A stretch of 38,150 bases of DNA from Citrobacter sp. wls619 (GCF_005281345.1 NZ_SZXJ01000055.1:1-38150), one strand, 5' to 3'; counted from the first letter of the stretch, positions 13,910 to 22,279 are shown. Notes: a model not told the origin generated them from the letters alone. Program-made: numbers and translations.

Positions 13910-14458
13910 ATGAATACATTCATCATTTGTGCATCAGGCCCATCCCTCAATAAACCAGATTGCGAACTGATTTCCGGATCGGGGCTGCCGGTGATTGCTG
14001 TTAACTCCACCTGGCGAGCAGTTCCTGATTGTGAATACGTTTATGCGGGTGATCTTCGCTGGTGGGATGCAAACATCGATGTTCTGCCGTCCTCCGCCTC
14101 TCGTTGGACCTGTAATTACCGGGCTCATAAACGTTATGGGCTAAATCTGTTTGATACAGATACCCGGTGGGCATTCAACTCCGGGCAGCGCTCTATTCTG
14201 TTTGCGGCCAGCCAGGGTGCGAAAAACATCATTCTTTTAGGTTTTGACTGCTCCATTACTGGTGGCAGTCACTGGCATGGCGATCATATCGGTCTTGATA
14301 ACCCCACAACAGAGAGCGTTACCCGATGGCGTGGGGAGTTTGCCAATACCGCTAGGGCACTGACCGGTAAGGTTAATATCATCAACAGTAGCCGCCAGAC
14401 AGCGCTTAAGTGTTTTCGTCGTATCGACCTTAATGAGGCTTTACGCGATTTGATGTGA
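13910..14458 (+). CDS. Sialyltransferase-fold-like (GT42/DUF115-type Rossmann) phage protein
   Basis: This 182-residue protein begins MNTFIICASGPSL, an N-terminal strand and glycine loop like the nucleotide-binding GNGPSL of CstII-type sialyltransferases and of DUF115/MptE proteins. The later NSGQRSILFAASQGAKNI and ILLGFDCS match the second conserved block of that fold (SG, helix, G, strand ending in GxD). It is shorter than CstII (about 260-290 residues) and lacks a membrane anchor. It is the first gene after the late-leader terminator and precedes holin. A glycan- or nucleotide-sugar-modifying role is inferred from motif resemblance only. Confidence 0.55.
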   Translation: MNTFIICASGPSLNKPDCELISGSGLPVIAVNSTWRAVPDCEYVYAGDLRWWDANIDVLPSSASRWTCNYRAHKRYGLNLFDTDTRWAFNSGQRSILFAASQGAKNIILLGFDCSITGGSHWHGDHIGLDNPTTESVTRWRGEFANTARALTGKVNIINSSRQTALKCFRRIDLNEALRDLM

Positions 14459-14542
14459 GCTCCTTACATCGACTATTTCCTCTGAATTAAATTTCCAATT
14501 CCATCACACACAGCGCCATCCGAACTATCGGAGGTGAGGCCT

Positions 14543-14860
14543 ATGAAAATGCCATATAAACAAGATTTCATCGCTGCGCTACTTGCCGCCAAGGAGCAGG
14601 GTATTGGCGCAATACTGGCTTTCATCATGGCGTACCTGCGCGGTCGCTATAACGGCGGTGCGGTAACAAAAACGCTAATTGACGCACTGATGTGCGCGAT
14701 GATTGCCTGGTTCGTTCGCGACCTTCTGGACTTTATCGGACTTAGCAGCAATCTCGCTTACATAGCCAGCGTCTTTATTGGATACATCGGCACCGATTCG
14801 ATCGGCAATCTGATTAAAAAATTCGCAGCCAAAAAGGTGGGAATTAACGATGCAAACTAG
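14543..14860 (+). CDS. Holin (lambda-family type, three membrane segments)
   Basis: This 105-residue protein has three hydrophobic segments ([42 protein letters not shown]) and a basic tail ([11 protein letters not shown]), the build of phage holins of the lambda/LydA type. GGAGGTGAGG is placed well before the ATG at 14543; an ATG two codons later (14549) could give a shorter dual-start form, as in lambda S. It overlaps the endolysin start by 11 bases. Confidence 0.88.
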   Translation: MKMPYKQDFIAALLAAKEQGIGAILAFIMAYLRGRYNGGAVTKTLIDALMCAMIAWFVRDLLDFIGLSSNLAYIASVFIGYIGTDSIGNLIKKFAAKKVGINDAN

Positions 14861-15299
14861 TCCTGAAGGCATTGCACTGATAAAAAAATTCGAAGGTTGT
14901 CGATTGACTGCCTATCCAGATCCAGGGACAGGTGGTGTGCCGTGGACGATTGGCTATGGTTGGACTCATCCGGTAGACGGCAAGCCTGTAAGGCCGGGAA
15001 TGACGATTGACCAGGCCACTGCTGATCGTCTGCTAAAAATAGGACTGGTGAGTTATGAAAACGACGTGCTGAAGTTAGTCAGGGTGAAACTGACGCAAGG
15101 CCAGTTTGATGCGCTAGTATCGTTCGCTTACAACGTTGGCTCGCGTGCTCTTTCAACATCCACGTTGTTGAAGAAGTTGAACGCTGGCGATATCAAAGGT
15201 GCTGCTGATGAGTTCCTGCGCTGGGACAAGGCGGGCGGGAAGGTTATGCCGGGGCTCACGAATCGCCGCAAGGCCGAACGTGATGTGTTCCTGTCATGA
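14850..15299 (+). CDS. Endolysin, T4-type lysozyme (GH24)
   Basis: This 149-residue muramidase cleaves peptidoglycan after holin opens the inner membrane. [18 protein letters not shown] places catalytic Glu15 nine residues before Asp24, and [10 protein letters not shown] completes the active-site loop. AFDxLVSFxYN-like ([12 protein letters not shown]) and [12 protein letters not shown] near the end are GH24 hallmarks. No signal-anchor helix is present, so release depends on the holin. GGTGGGAATT precedes the ATG inside the holin gene. Confidence 0.93.
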   Translation: MQTSPEGIALIKKFEGCRLTAYPDPGTGGVPWTIGYGWTHPVDGKPVRPGMTIDQATADRLLKIGLVSYENDVLKLVRVKLTQGQFDALVSFAYNVGSRALSTSTLLKKLNAGDIKGAADEFLRWDKAGGKVMPGLTNRRKAERDVFLS

Positions 15300-15835
15300 T
15301 GGGCAACCTTGAAAGATACTGGAAGCTGCCGGCGCTGATGGCAATAGTTATCGTTGTTGCCGTGCTGTGCGTTCTACTGGCAAATAGCCGATCTGACGTC
15401 GCTAAGCTGAAGAGTGATAATGACGTTCTGCGAAGTGACAACACCCTGCAGGGAGAGGTTATCGCTGCACAGACTTTCAACTTCAACCGGTTTAATCAGG
15501 TGGCCGAAAACGCCATCCAACTTAACTCACTTATTGATGCCAGCTCCGATAACACTGTTATCGAATACCGGGAGATTCTACGCCGTGAAAAAACCTGTGA
15601 TCTGCCTGTTCCTGCTGATGTCGCTGGTGGGCTGCTCAACTACGCGAACCGTTTACGTGCCGGCGCAATGCACACCGATACCGGGAACGCTGACGCAGCC
15701 AGTGATGGCGCCACTTCCACCAGCTCGCTGACGTATTGCCAGGCTGTTCTCTGGATCAAGCCGCTACTGGCCGCCATCGAAAAAGCGAATAACCAGTTGG
15801 CCGGAATACGTGAAATTGAGAAGGCCCGGCAATAA
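15296..15835 (+). CDS. Rz: Rz-type i-spanin
   Basis: This 179-residue inner-membrane spanin subunit helps fuse inner and outer membranes in the last step of lysis. An N-terminal helix (about 12-29, PALMAIVIVVAVLCVLLAN) is followed by a periplasmic coiled coil (AKLKSDNDVLRSDNTLQGE) and a helical C-terminal part. ATGATG overlaps the endolysin stop, so start at either ATG is possible. It contains Rz1 in another frame. It is somewhat longer than lambda Rz (153). Confidence 0.85.
   Translation: MMGNLERYWKLPALMAIVIVVAVLCVLLANSRSDVAKLKSDNDVLRSDNTLQGEVIAAQTFNFNRFNQVAENAIQLNSLIDASSDNTVIEYREILRREKTCDLPVPADVAGGLLNYANRLRAGAMHTDTGNADAASDGATSTSSLTYCQAVLWIKPLLAAIEKANNQLAGIREIEKARQ
15585..15731 (+). CDS. 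Rz1: Rz1-type o-spanin lipoprotein, nested in Rz
   Basis: This 48-residue frame, +1 relative to Rz and wholly inside it, starts at GTG with GGAG ten bases upstream. The signal MKKPVICLFLLMSLVGC ends in a lipobox with Cys17, so the mature lipoprotein is about 32 residues and proline-rich (VYVPAQCTPIPGTLTQP). Nested organisation, lipobox and proline content are diagnostic for o-spanins. Confidence 0.88.
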   Translation: MKKPVICLFLLMSLVGCSTTRTVYVPAQCTPIPGTLTQPVMAPLPPAR

Positions 15836-15886
15836 CATTACAGAAGCTCTTCACCGAGGGGCTTCGATAATGAGTAATGCCGATAT

Positions 15887-16222
15887 TCACTTGGCTTTGT
15901 TACATAAACCAAGAAATTCAATATGGGCACAAGTGTTTTTAATTACCTCGTTATCTTTAGAAAAACTTCCGCCTGATTCATGGTGTAGATCTGAGATAAT
16001 ACTATGCAAATCAGATCGTTCATCGAGAATCCACTGCAGGTTTCTGAGCATTTTGTTACCTGCAATCCGCAAGTTTTCAGAGTCTTGATGACGGAGGCTA
16101 AGAGACAACGCGATAATGTCTCTCAACAACATATCGTAGTGTGATATCTCGGCGTTATCGTTTGTTTTAGCGATTTTTTTAGCTTCTTCGTGGATGATTT
16201 CCGTAAGGTTTTCAAGTTGCAT
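15887..16222 (-). CDS. Leftward AT-rich accessory gene, unknown function
   Basis: This 111-residue helical soluble protein begins MQLENLTEIIHEEAKKIAK; an in-frame upstream ATG at 16264 is less likely because AGGATGG fits the one at 16222. It contains LLRDIIALSLSLRHQ and MLRNLQWILDERSDL and is more AT-rich than its neighbours. It is opposite to the late genes on both sides and has its own -10-like TATAAT, the usual arrangement of a lysogeny-expressed accessory (moron) gene. I do not recognise the family. It could affect host or competing phages. Confidence 0.6.
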   Translation of the reverse strand: MQLENLTEIIHEEAKKIAKTNDNAEISHYDMLLRDIIALSLSLRHQDSENLRIAGNKMLRNLQWILDERSDLHSIISDLHHESGGSFSKDNEVIKNTCAHIEFLGLCNKAK

Positions 16223-16253
16223 GGTGTGCCATCCTGATTGCATTGAAAGGGAT

Positions 16254-16259
16254 ATTATA
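16254..16259 (-). promoter_or_regulatory. Candidate -10 box of the leftward accessory gene
   Basis: Minus-strand TATAAT is a consensus -10, 32 bases before the accessory ATG. No good -35 is visible at 16-18 bases upstream, so the promoter may be weak or activator-dependent. Confidence 0.35.
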
Positions 16260-16360
16260 TCCATGAAATTTCTGTGTTGATTGTGGTTTTAATTATCTCT
16301 CGCGAACACTATTAAATACAACGAGATATCGTCACACAAAAAAACGGAGGGTTGTTCTGT

Positions 16361-17365
16361 ATGGCATCGATAAAGCAATCCACTGATGCCAATGGACAAT
16401 CAAAATATTACGTCCACTGGAAGGATGGAAAATCCGGTCATGGACGTCGCAGAATTTTTAAGAATATTGATGATGCCGCACATCTTTTCTGGCAAAAACA
16501 GAATATCGAGCTGGATTGTCGAACCGCCAACTGGACCGGAATAGACCATTTCTGGACTTTCCGAAAGTTAATTCTGTTTTATCTTGGCTATCAGGCTGGC
16601 AAGCTGGAAAAAAATATCATACGGCTGTCGTCATATACGAAATGCCGTCACGATCTTCTCGCTGTAGACGGGCCCATACTGGAAAAAAATATACTCCATA
16701 TCAGCCATCGCGATATCGTTGATTCGGTTCGCACCGGCTGCCATCGCTGGATTCGTTCGGCGTTCTTCCTGCTGGTGGAAAAACGGCTCATCACTTTTAA
16801 CCCTGTTGACCGTCCCGCGCGCCGGAAGCGTCGACCCATCACCATACCGCCATCATCATCGGTCAGGGAGCTACTGAATAACGCGCCAGTTCGTGAGCGT
16901 ATCGCGTGCTGGCTCGGGATTTGTGGCCTGCGCATCGGTGAGGCTCTGGCGGTTACTTATAACGACGTGTCAGCCGACTGGATCGACATCAGGGGGCATG
17001 TTGTTGATGGCGTTATACACGAGGGGCTGAAAAGAGGCGTGGAGCGCCGGGTACGGATGCCGCGTGAGCTTTTCGCGTTGCTGGATAAAAGTAAACTCGG
17101 TACCTCTGAGCCTCTTATCTGCAACCAGTTTACCGGCGCATGCCTCGCTACCAGCTACGGCACTCAGGGAGTTCTCGTCAGAACCCTGAACGACTATGGC
17201 ATTAAGCGATTCCATCATCTTCGCCATTTTGCTGTATCTCGCCTGGCAAATAAAGGCGTCGATATTCTGAAGGTTTCCCGACTTATTGGGCATTCGAACA
17301 TCAAAACTACGATGGACGTTTACGGTCACCTGTTCGGGGAAGTGGTGGAGATGGATTTAGACTGA
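16361..17365 (+). CDS. Second tyrosine recombinase, between lysis and terminase genes
   Basis: This 334-residue phage-integrase-family recombinase is unrelated in its N-terminal half to the integrase at 3122. Catalytic residues are all visible: Arg191 (GLRIGEA), Lys225 (EGLKRG), His285-x-x-Arg288 (FHHLRHF), His311 (IGHSN) and Tyr321 (DVYGHL). CGGAGG lies about ten bases before the ATG at 16361; an upstream TTG (16352) is less likely. It is co-oriented with the late genes and followed by a 244-base noncoding stretch holding three GATAYGCCGCA repeats. Possible roles are dimer resolution, cassette exchange or DNA inversion; none is shown here. Confidence 0.85.
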   Translation: MASIKQSTDANGQSKYYVHWKDGKSGHGRRRIFKNIDDAAHLFWQKQNIELDCRTANWTGIDHFWTFRKLILFYLGYQAGKLEKNIIRLSSYTKCRHDLLAVDGPILEKNILHISHRDIVDSVRTGCHRWIRSAFFLLVEKRLITFNPVDRPARRKRRPITIPPSSSVRELLNNAPVRERIACWLGICGLRIGEALAVTYNDVSADWIDIRGHVVDGVIHEGLKRGVERRVRMPRELFALLDKSKLGTSEPLICNQFTGACLATSYGTQGVLVRTLNDYGIKRFHHLRHFAVSRLANKGVDILKVSRLIGHSNIKTTMDVYGHLFGEVVEMDLD

Positions 17366-17457
17366 GTTATCCACATAGTGGAAATATTAGGGCGATCCAC
17401 TATCTCCCCATTCTGCGCGGCCTCCGGGCATCAAATCGCAGTTTTCCCGAAAAAAAG

Positions 17458-17550
17458 GATATGCCGCATTTTTACCCCCTCTGATATGCCGCACTTGGCA
17501 CCAGAGAGGACGCGGCCTGCATGCCAGAATTTACCGGGTGATACGCCGCA
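17458..17550 (+). repeat. Three GATAYGCCGCA direct repeats before the small terminase gene
   Basis: Copies at 17458-17468 and 17483-17493 are GATATGCCGCA; the copy at 17540-17550 is GATACGCCGCA. They lie in the noncoding stretch 17366-17609 between the second recombinase and the small terminase. This is where pac or cosB sites bound by small terminase subunits are often found; recombinase binding is the alternative. A 69-codon open frame across the stretch looks random. Confidence 0.55.
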
Positions 17551-17609
17551 CCCGGATCGGAGAAAATGGATTTTGAACAAAAAATAATCACATTGACTTA
17601 GGCGGAAGT

Positions 17610-18212
17610 ATGGCTCCTAAAAAAAGCTTCAGAAAAGCCTACGTCGGTATCGTTATGGACATGGCATTAGCCCGTAGCAAAATCAGCAATCGGATGGTTG
17701 CTCAGCGCTTAGGTGTGGACGAGACGACGATCCGTCGCTGGCGTAAAGAGAATATCGAGTTTGAGCGCGCTTTCACTGAGGCTCGCGAAGCTCTCAGAGA
17801 GAAAATAAACCGCGTCGCCGGTAAGAGCCTGGACGTTCGTAAACGGAAGGTTGTCACCACATCGCCGGATGGTGTGAAAACCACGATTGAAGATGTGCTG
17901 CCCACGCACAACGATATTGCTGTTTTCTCAAAGGTGCTCGGTCTTGGTACCAGCGTCTATAGCGAGGACGAACGTCAGCGTGATGTGCTTCGCGAGGTGA
18001 TGAAACACAAGGTGGCCGGGAAATACTCCGCGCTGGAGGCGGCGCAGTTGCTTGAGGCTGAGGGGGTAAAAGTTCCGGCAACCCTGCTTATGGAGCTGGG
18101 AGCACCGAAGATTTTCGAATCGTTCAACAATATGGACGAGGCAGCCAAAGCCGACGCGGCGAACCTGACCCCGCAGGAAGCAGCAGATATCTACAAAAAA
18201 TATCTGGGCTGA
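17610..18212 (+). CDS. Terminase small subunit
   Basis: This 200-residue DNA-recognition subunit of the packaging motor has a helix-turn-helix at about 24-48 (NRMVAQRLGVDETTIRRW). It is followed by a helical charged central part for oligomerisation and a C-terminal segment (TPQEAADIYKKYLG) likely to contact the large subunit. GGCGGAAG precedes the ATG. It stands upstream of the large subunit, separated by an unusually long 198-base noncoding gap with repeats. Confidence 0.85.
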   Translation: MAPKKSFRKAYVGIVMDMALARSKISNRMVAQRLGVDETTIRRWRKENIEFERAFTEAREALREKINRVAGKSLDVRKRKVVTTSPDGVKTTIEDVLPTHNDIAVFSKVLGLGTSVYSEDERQRDVLREVMKHKVAGKYSALEAAQLLEAEGVKVPATLLMELGAPKIFESFNNMDEAAKADAANLTPQEAADIYKKYLG

Positions 18213-18249
18213 AAATTGCAAAAACAGGCGTTTCGAACCGTAAAAACGC

Positions 18250-18385
18250 TATGCACTTTTTGACCCGTTTTATGCACGTTTTATTCATCCCGATTTGACC
18301 ACTTTTCTGTTCAAAGCAGAGGCTTCACGCCGTTTGCGTGATGGGTGCTGTTGCGCCAGTGCGGGTAACAACCATTATGTTAAAT
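18250..18385 (+). repeat. Noncoding repeats between terminase genes
   Basis: TATGCACTTTT (18250-18260) and TATGCACGTTTT (18271-18282) are direct repeats 21 bases apart, two helical turns. Further on, 18359-18385 starts GTGCGGGTAA and ends TTATGTTAAAT. That 27-base unit recurs with three mismatches at 22253-22279. No gene is visible in 18213-18410. Confidence 0.6.
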
Positions 18386-18410
18386 CGGGGCGTTTTTGAG
18401 GAATTTATCT

Positions 18411-20027
18411 GTGCCGATTCCGTTCCCCTTTGACTTCCGCAAACCGGACTATACCGCCGTGTTTGAGTGGAGAATGGAGAGGCTGGAACGGGTCAGGAAA
18501 GCGCCTGAAATACTTCCGGCACTCCGTGAGTTCTACCGCACTAACCCAGCCCAGTTCATCATCGACTGGGGCATGACGACGGACCCGCGTAACCTCGATT
18601 ATGGTCTGCCAGCCACCATCCCGTTTTTGCTGTTCCCCCGTCAGGAGGAATGGATTAACTGGATTATGGACAGGCGCGCCAGTCTTGAACATGGACTGAC
18701 AGAAAAAAGCCGCGAAATGGGGCTGAGCTGGACCTCTATCGGTCTGGCCTGTTCGCTTTGCCTGTTCAATAAAGAAATGGTGATCGGGTTTGGTTCCCGT
18801 AAAGAGGAATATGTCGACAGTACCGGCGACCCGAAAGCACTTTTCTGGAAAGCGCGTAAGTTTGTCGAGCTGCTGCCGGTAGAATTTCGCGGTTCATGGA
18901 ATGACAAAAAACATGCTCCTTACATGCGCGTTGAGTTTCCGGAAACGGGCGCGGTCATTAAGGGAGAGGCAGGCGATAACATTGGCCGTGGTGACCGTAC
19001 CACGCTTTATTTCGTGGATGAGTCGGCATTCCTGAAACGGCCATTAATCATCGATGCTGCGCTTTCTCAGACAACCCGCTGCCGTATTGACCTCTCATCC
19101 GTCAACGGCATGAATAACCCGTTTGCCCGTAAGCGGCACAGCGGAAATATCCCGGTGTTTACGTTCCACTGGCGCAGCGACCCGCGCAAGGATGATGAGT
19201 GGTACCGCAACGAATGTCTGAAAATTGATGATCCGATCATCGTTGCTCAGGAACTGGATCTGAACTACAGCGCCTCTACTGAGGGGATTCTCATTCCCTC
19301 GGAATGGGTACAGGCTGCCGTCGACGCGCATATCAAACTGGGTATTCAGCCCAGCGGCCAGCGCCTCGGTGCAATGGATATTGCAGACGAAGGGAAAGAC
19401 AAAAACGGCTTTTCCTGCCGCTATGGCTTTCTTCTGCAGAACGTTCACGAATGGTCTGGCATCGGCAGCGACATCTACGCCTCTGTCGTTAAATCGTTTG
19501 GGTATTGTGACGATTACGGCCTGTATGAGTTCCGTTTCGATGAGGACGGTCTGGGCGCCGGTGCGCGTGGAGATGCTCGCGTGATAAACGAGCTCAGGCA
19601 GGCTGAAGGCCGGGGAACAATCACAGCTACGCCATTCCGTGGTAGCGGTAGCGTATTCGATCCGGAAGATGAAGCCGTTCCAGGCGATAACGGTAAAGCG
19701 GCACGCCTGAATAAAGACTTCTTCGCGAACGCGAAAGCACAGAGCTGGTGGCATCTTCGCAAGCTGTTTCGTAACACCTTCCGTGCGCTGAACGGGATGG
19801 AATACAACCCCGACGAAATCATTTCGATAAGCAGCAAGATAGAAAATATTGACCGCCTGCTGATGGAGCTTTCACAGCCTACGTGGTCGAAAAACGCCGT
19901 GGGTAAAATCCTCGTGGATAAACAGCCGGAAGGTACAAAATCTCCGAACCTCGCCGACGCCGTGATGATTAACTACGCGCCGATGGATTCCTCTCTTGAT
20001 AATTGGGCCAAACTGGCCGGAGCGTGA
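18411..20027 (+). CDS. Terminase large subunit (packaging ATPase/nuclease)
   Basis: This 538-residue motor protein translocates and cuts phage DNA. The ATPase has a deviant Walker A ([10 protein letters not shown], about 98-107) and Walker B LYFVDES (Asp204-Glu205). The nuclease domain follows with acidic GAMDIADEG and DEDGLGAG. The GTG at 18411 is chosen because GAGG lies nine bases before it; a TTG at 18396 has no ribosome-binding site. The C-terminal [12 protein letters not shown] is typical of the family. The portal gene starts two bases after its stop. Confidence 0.93.
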   Translation: MPIPFPFDFRKPDYTAVFEWRMERLERVRKAPEILPALREFYRTNPAQFIIDWGMTTDPRNLDYGLPATIPFLLFPRQEEWINWIMDRRASLEHGLTEKSREMGLSWTSIGLACSLCLFNKEMVIGFGSRKEEYVDSTGDPKALFWKARKFVELLPVEFRGSWNDKKHAPYMRVEFPETGAVIKGEAGDNIGRGDRTTLYFVDESAFLKRPLIIDAALSQTTRCRIDLSSVNGMNNPFARKRHSGNIPVFTFHWRSDPRKDDEWYRNECLKIDDPIIVAQELDLNYSASTEGILIPSEWVQAAVDAHIKLGIQPSGQRLGAMDIADEGKDKNGFSCRYGFLLQNVHEWSGIGSDIYASVVKSFGYCDDYGLYEFRFDEDGLGAGARGDARVINELRQAEGRGTITATPFRGSGSVFDPEDEAVPGDNGKAARLNKDFFANAKAQSWWHLRKLFRNTFRALNGMEYNPDEIISISSKIENIDRLLMELSQPTWSKNAVGKILVDKQPEGTKSPNLADAVMINYAPMDSSLDNWAKLAGA

Positions 20028-20028
20028 C

Positions 20029-21498
20029 ATGTCCCGTAACAAACGCCAGAACGGCGCACAAAAGCCCGTTGCGACAGCTGACGGGTACAACAATTTCACG
20101 GCCAAACTTGGTAGCGACACCAGAAACATACAGACGGGCGGAATGTACATGCCCGGGTACATCAGCCGTAACAGGGTGATGCTGGAGTTTGCGTATCGTT
20201 CATCGTTCCTCGTGGGGGCCGGTGTGGATGCTATGGCCGATGATATGACCCGCAAGGGCATTAACATCAGCTCAAAGCTGAAACCCGGCCAAAAGGGCAA
20301 GCTCGAAACCTTCTGGGATGAGCTCGCTATATGGGATGGGCTTAACGATAACCTCAAATGGTCACGATTGTACGGTGGCGCGGTGCTGGTGGTTCTGCTT
20401 GAAGGGCAGGATATGTCCTCCCCGCTAAAACTGGATCGTATCAAAGAGGGGCAGTTTAAGGGCGTGATGAGCCTTGACCGCTGGATGGTTAACCCGAGTT
20501 ATTACGATCTCGTTACCGATTACGGTCCCGATTTTGGGAAACCGAAATATTACAAGGTAATCACGAACCAGCAGGGGATTCCCCCCTGGAAGATCCACCA
20601 TAGCCGCGTTATCCGCATGGAGGGCGATACGCTACCTTTCCAGCAGGCCCAGACGGAAAACGGCTGGGGGATGTCTGTTGTGGAGCGTATTTTCGAGCGT
20701 ATCGAGGCGTTCGACACTGCGACGGTTGGCACCACACAGTTGATCCACAAAGCGCATCTGCGGACATACAGCATTGCTGAACTTCGAAAAATACTTGCTG
20801 CAGGCGGCGACCTCGAAAAAGCGCTGATGAAGCACATGGACATGATCCGACAGTTTCAGACGATCGAAGGTATGACCATCATGGACGCTGCGGACAAGTT
20901 CGAAACGCACAGCTACACGTTCGCGGGTATCGCTGATGTCCTTCTGCGCTTTGCTGAGCAGGTTTCCGGCGCGACGGGAATTCCTCTCGTTCGTCTGTTC
21001 GGGCAGTCACCTGCAGGTTTCAACACTGGCGACGGCGATCTGGAAAACTACTACAGCCGGGTTAACTCGCTGCAGGAGAGACGCTTACGCCGACATATCC
21101 GTTGGCTGCTCGATATCTCCTGGCGCTCTCTATTCGGTGAACCACTGCCTGACGATTTTACTTTCGAGTTTAACAAGCTCTGGGAGATGTCAGACGTGGA
21201 CCGTGCAACGATGGCGAACAATGTGGTTACTGCACTTGGTACCGCCGTTCGTGACCTTGGGATGCCGCCTGCAGCAGCGCTTAACGACCTCAGGAACATT
21301 TCTGATGTGATTGGCATCGGTGGTTCTATCACTGACGAGGACATAGAAGATGCGAAGGCCCAGTGGGAGGAGGATGAACCTGAAACCATCCCTCCGCCGC
21401 CGTTCGGAGATCCAGTATCGAAAAAGCCTGTTGGCGATAGCAAACCAGATAGGGCAGATCGTCGATGGTACCTACGATGGTTCACAGGCCAGCGCTGA
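20029..21498 (+). CDS. Portal protein (DUF1073 type)
   Basis: This 489-residue portal would form the dodecameric ring through which DNA enters. The DUF1073 pattern is seen in GVDAMADDMTRKGI, LYGGAVLVVLLEGQD, RVIRMEGDTLPFQ and SGIP-like ATGIPLVRLFGQSPAGF followed by TGDGDLENYYSRV. The C-terminal tail is proline- and arginine-rich (PPPPFGDPV, then RADRRWYLRWF) because its last 125 bases are shared with the next gene in another frame. It starts at the ATG after the terminase stop. Confidence 0.9.
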   Translation: MSRNKRQNGAQKPVATADGYNNFTAKLGSDTRNIQTGGMYMPGYISRNRVMLEFAYRSSFLVGAGVDAMADDMTRKGINISSKLKPGQKGKLETFWDELAIWDGLNDNLKWSRLYGGAVLVVLLEGQDMSSPLKLDRIKEGQFKGVMSLDRWMVNPSYYDLVTDYGPDFGKPKYYKVITNQQGIPPWKIHHSRVIRMEGDTLPFQQAQTENGWGMSVVERIFERIEAFDTATVGTTQLIHKAHLRTYSIAELRKILAAGGDLEKALMKHMDMIRQFQTIEGMTIMDAADKFETHSYTFAGIADVLLRFAEQVSGATGIPLVRLFGQSPAGFNTGDGDLENYYSRVNSLQERRLRRHIRWLLDISWRSLFGEPLPDDFTFEFNKLWEMSDVDRATMANNVVTALGTAVRDLGMPPAAALNDLRNISDVIGIGGSITDEDIEDAKAQWEEDEPETIPPPPFGDPVSKKPVGDSKPDRADRRWYLRWFTGQR

Positions 21499-22102
21499 CA
21501 GCATTTCGAAAACGCTGGTGGACTATTCCGAGGTAATCAGCGACTGGGCAGAGCAGGTCGGGCGAAGGATGTTTGCCCAGGTCGAGCAGGAGGAATGGAA
21601 TCAGTGGAAATCGGTATCAGAGGAAATCGGCGCTGGCCTGCGCGATGTGGTGGGTAATACCCCCGTCGGGCAGGTGGCGCAGGATATCGTGTACCGCCAG
21701 ATTCAGCTGATGAAGTCCCTGCCGTTGGAAGCTGCCGATCGCGTGATGGACATACAACAGCGCGCAATGCAGGCGGTTATCACTGGTGAACGTCCGGACG
21801 AGCTCTACGAGATGATCATGGCCTCCGGTGACGTGGCCGCCAGCAGGGCGCAGCTGATTGCCCGTACAGAGATTGGACGAGCTACCGGCGCGCTGACGCA
21901 GGCCAGAGCCCTTTCGGTTGGATCAGAGGGCTACTGGTGGCGTATCGAGGGGGCAGGAACGCGCGATTCTCACCGCAAGATGAAAGATAAATTTGTGCGC
22001 TGGGATAACCCGCCGACGCTGGACGGTATGACCGGACACGCCGGATGTTTGCCGAACTGCAAATGCTGGCCTGAAGTACAGATTCCTGCACCGAGAAAAT
22101 GA
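21374..22102 (+). CDS. MuF-type minor head protein
   Basis: This 242-residue protein, a SPP1 gp7/Mu gpF relative, is ejected or placed at the portal during head assembly. The N-terminus MNLKPSLRRRSEIQYRKSL is family-like. The diagnostic C-terminal block includes RTEIGRATGALTQARA, WWRIEGAGTRDSHRKM and GHAGCLPNCKCWPEV. The ATG at 21374 follows GGGAGGAGG directly and lies 125 bases inside the portal gene, so this segment encodes two proteins. The match of the N-terminus to the family supports the early start. Confidence 0.88.
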   Translation: MNLKPSLRRRSEIQYRKSLLAIANQIGQIVDGTYDGSQASADSISKTLVDYSEVISDWAEQVGRRMFAQVEQEEWNQWKSVSEEIGAGLRDVVGNTPVGQVAQDIVYRQIQLMKSLPLEAADRVMDIQQRAMQAVITGERPDELYEMIMASGDVAASRAQLIARTEIGRATGALTQARALSVGSEGYWWRIEGAGTRDSHRKMKDKFVRWDNPPTLDGMTGHAGCLPNCKCWPEVQIPAPRK

Positions 22103-22252
22103 AAAATACGGCTTTGAGCATTCATTTCATGCGAACTGCAATACCCGCGAAATGTTATGAAAATGTTGTGTTCGAAAAGACCGATTTTCAGCCCAGTTAA
22201 TCGCTACTTTTACGGCTTTAAGGGGACATTTTAATCGAGTCCATTTTCGTCG

Positions 22253-22279
22253 GTGCGGGTAAGAACTCTTATGTTAAAT
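22253..22279 (+). repeat. Second copy of the 27-base dispersed repeat
   Basis: It begins GTGCGGGTAA and ends TTATGTTAAAT and differs from 18359-18385 at three internal positions. Similarity continues loosely downstream (both reach a CGTT...TTTTGA segment). It lies in the 261-base gap 22103-22363, which otherwise holds only a terminator. Confidence 0.65.

Noticed and set aside
17378-17587. A 69-codon plus-strand frame before the small terminase
   Set aside because: Low-complexity, proline/arginine content without structure, a poor ribosome-binding site, and it covers the GATAYGCCGCA repeats that look like binding sites.
19095-19754. A 219-codon open frame antisense to the large terminase
   Set aside because: Composition-driven shadow of a well-supported gene; no start signal or family pattern.
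20029-21498. Reading the portal protein as an anti-CBASS (Acb1-like) factor because of the name sometimes attached to DUF1073
   Set aside because: Position between large terminase and MuF, length and motifs all fit a portal; no phosphodiesterase HxT motif pair was seen.
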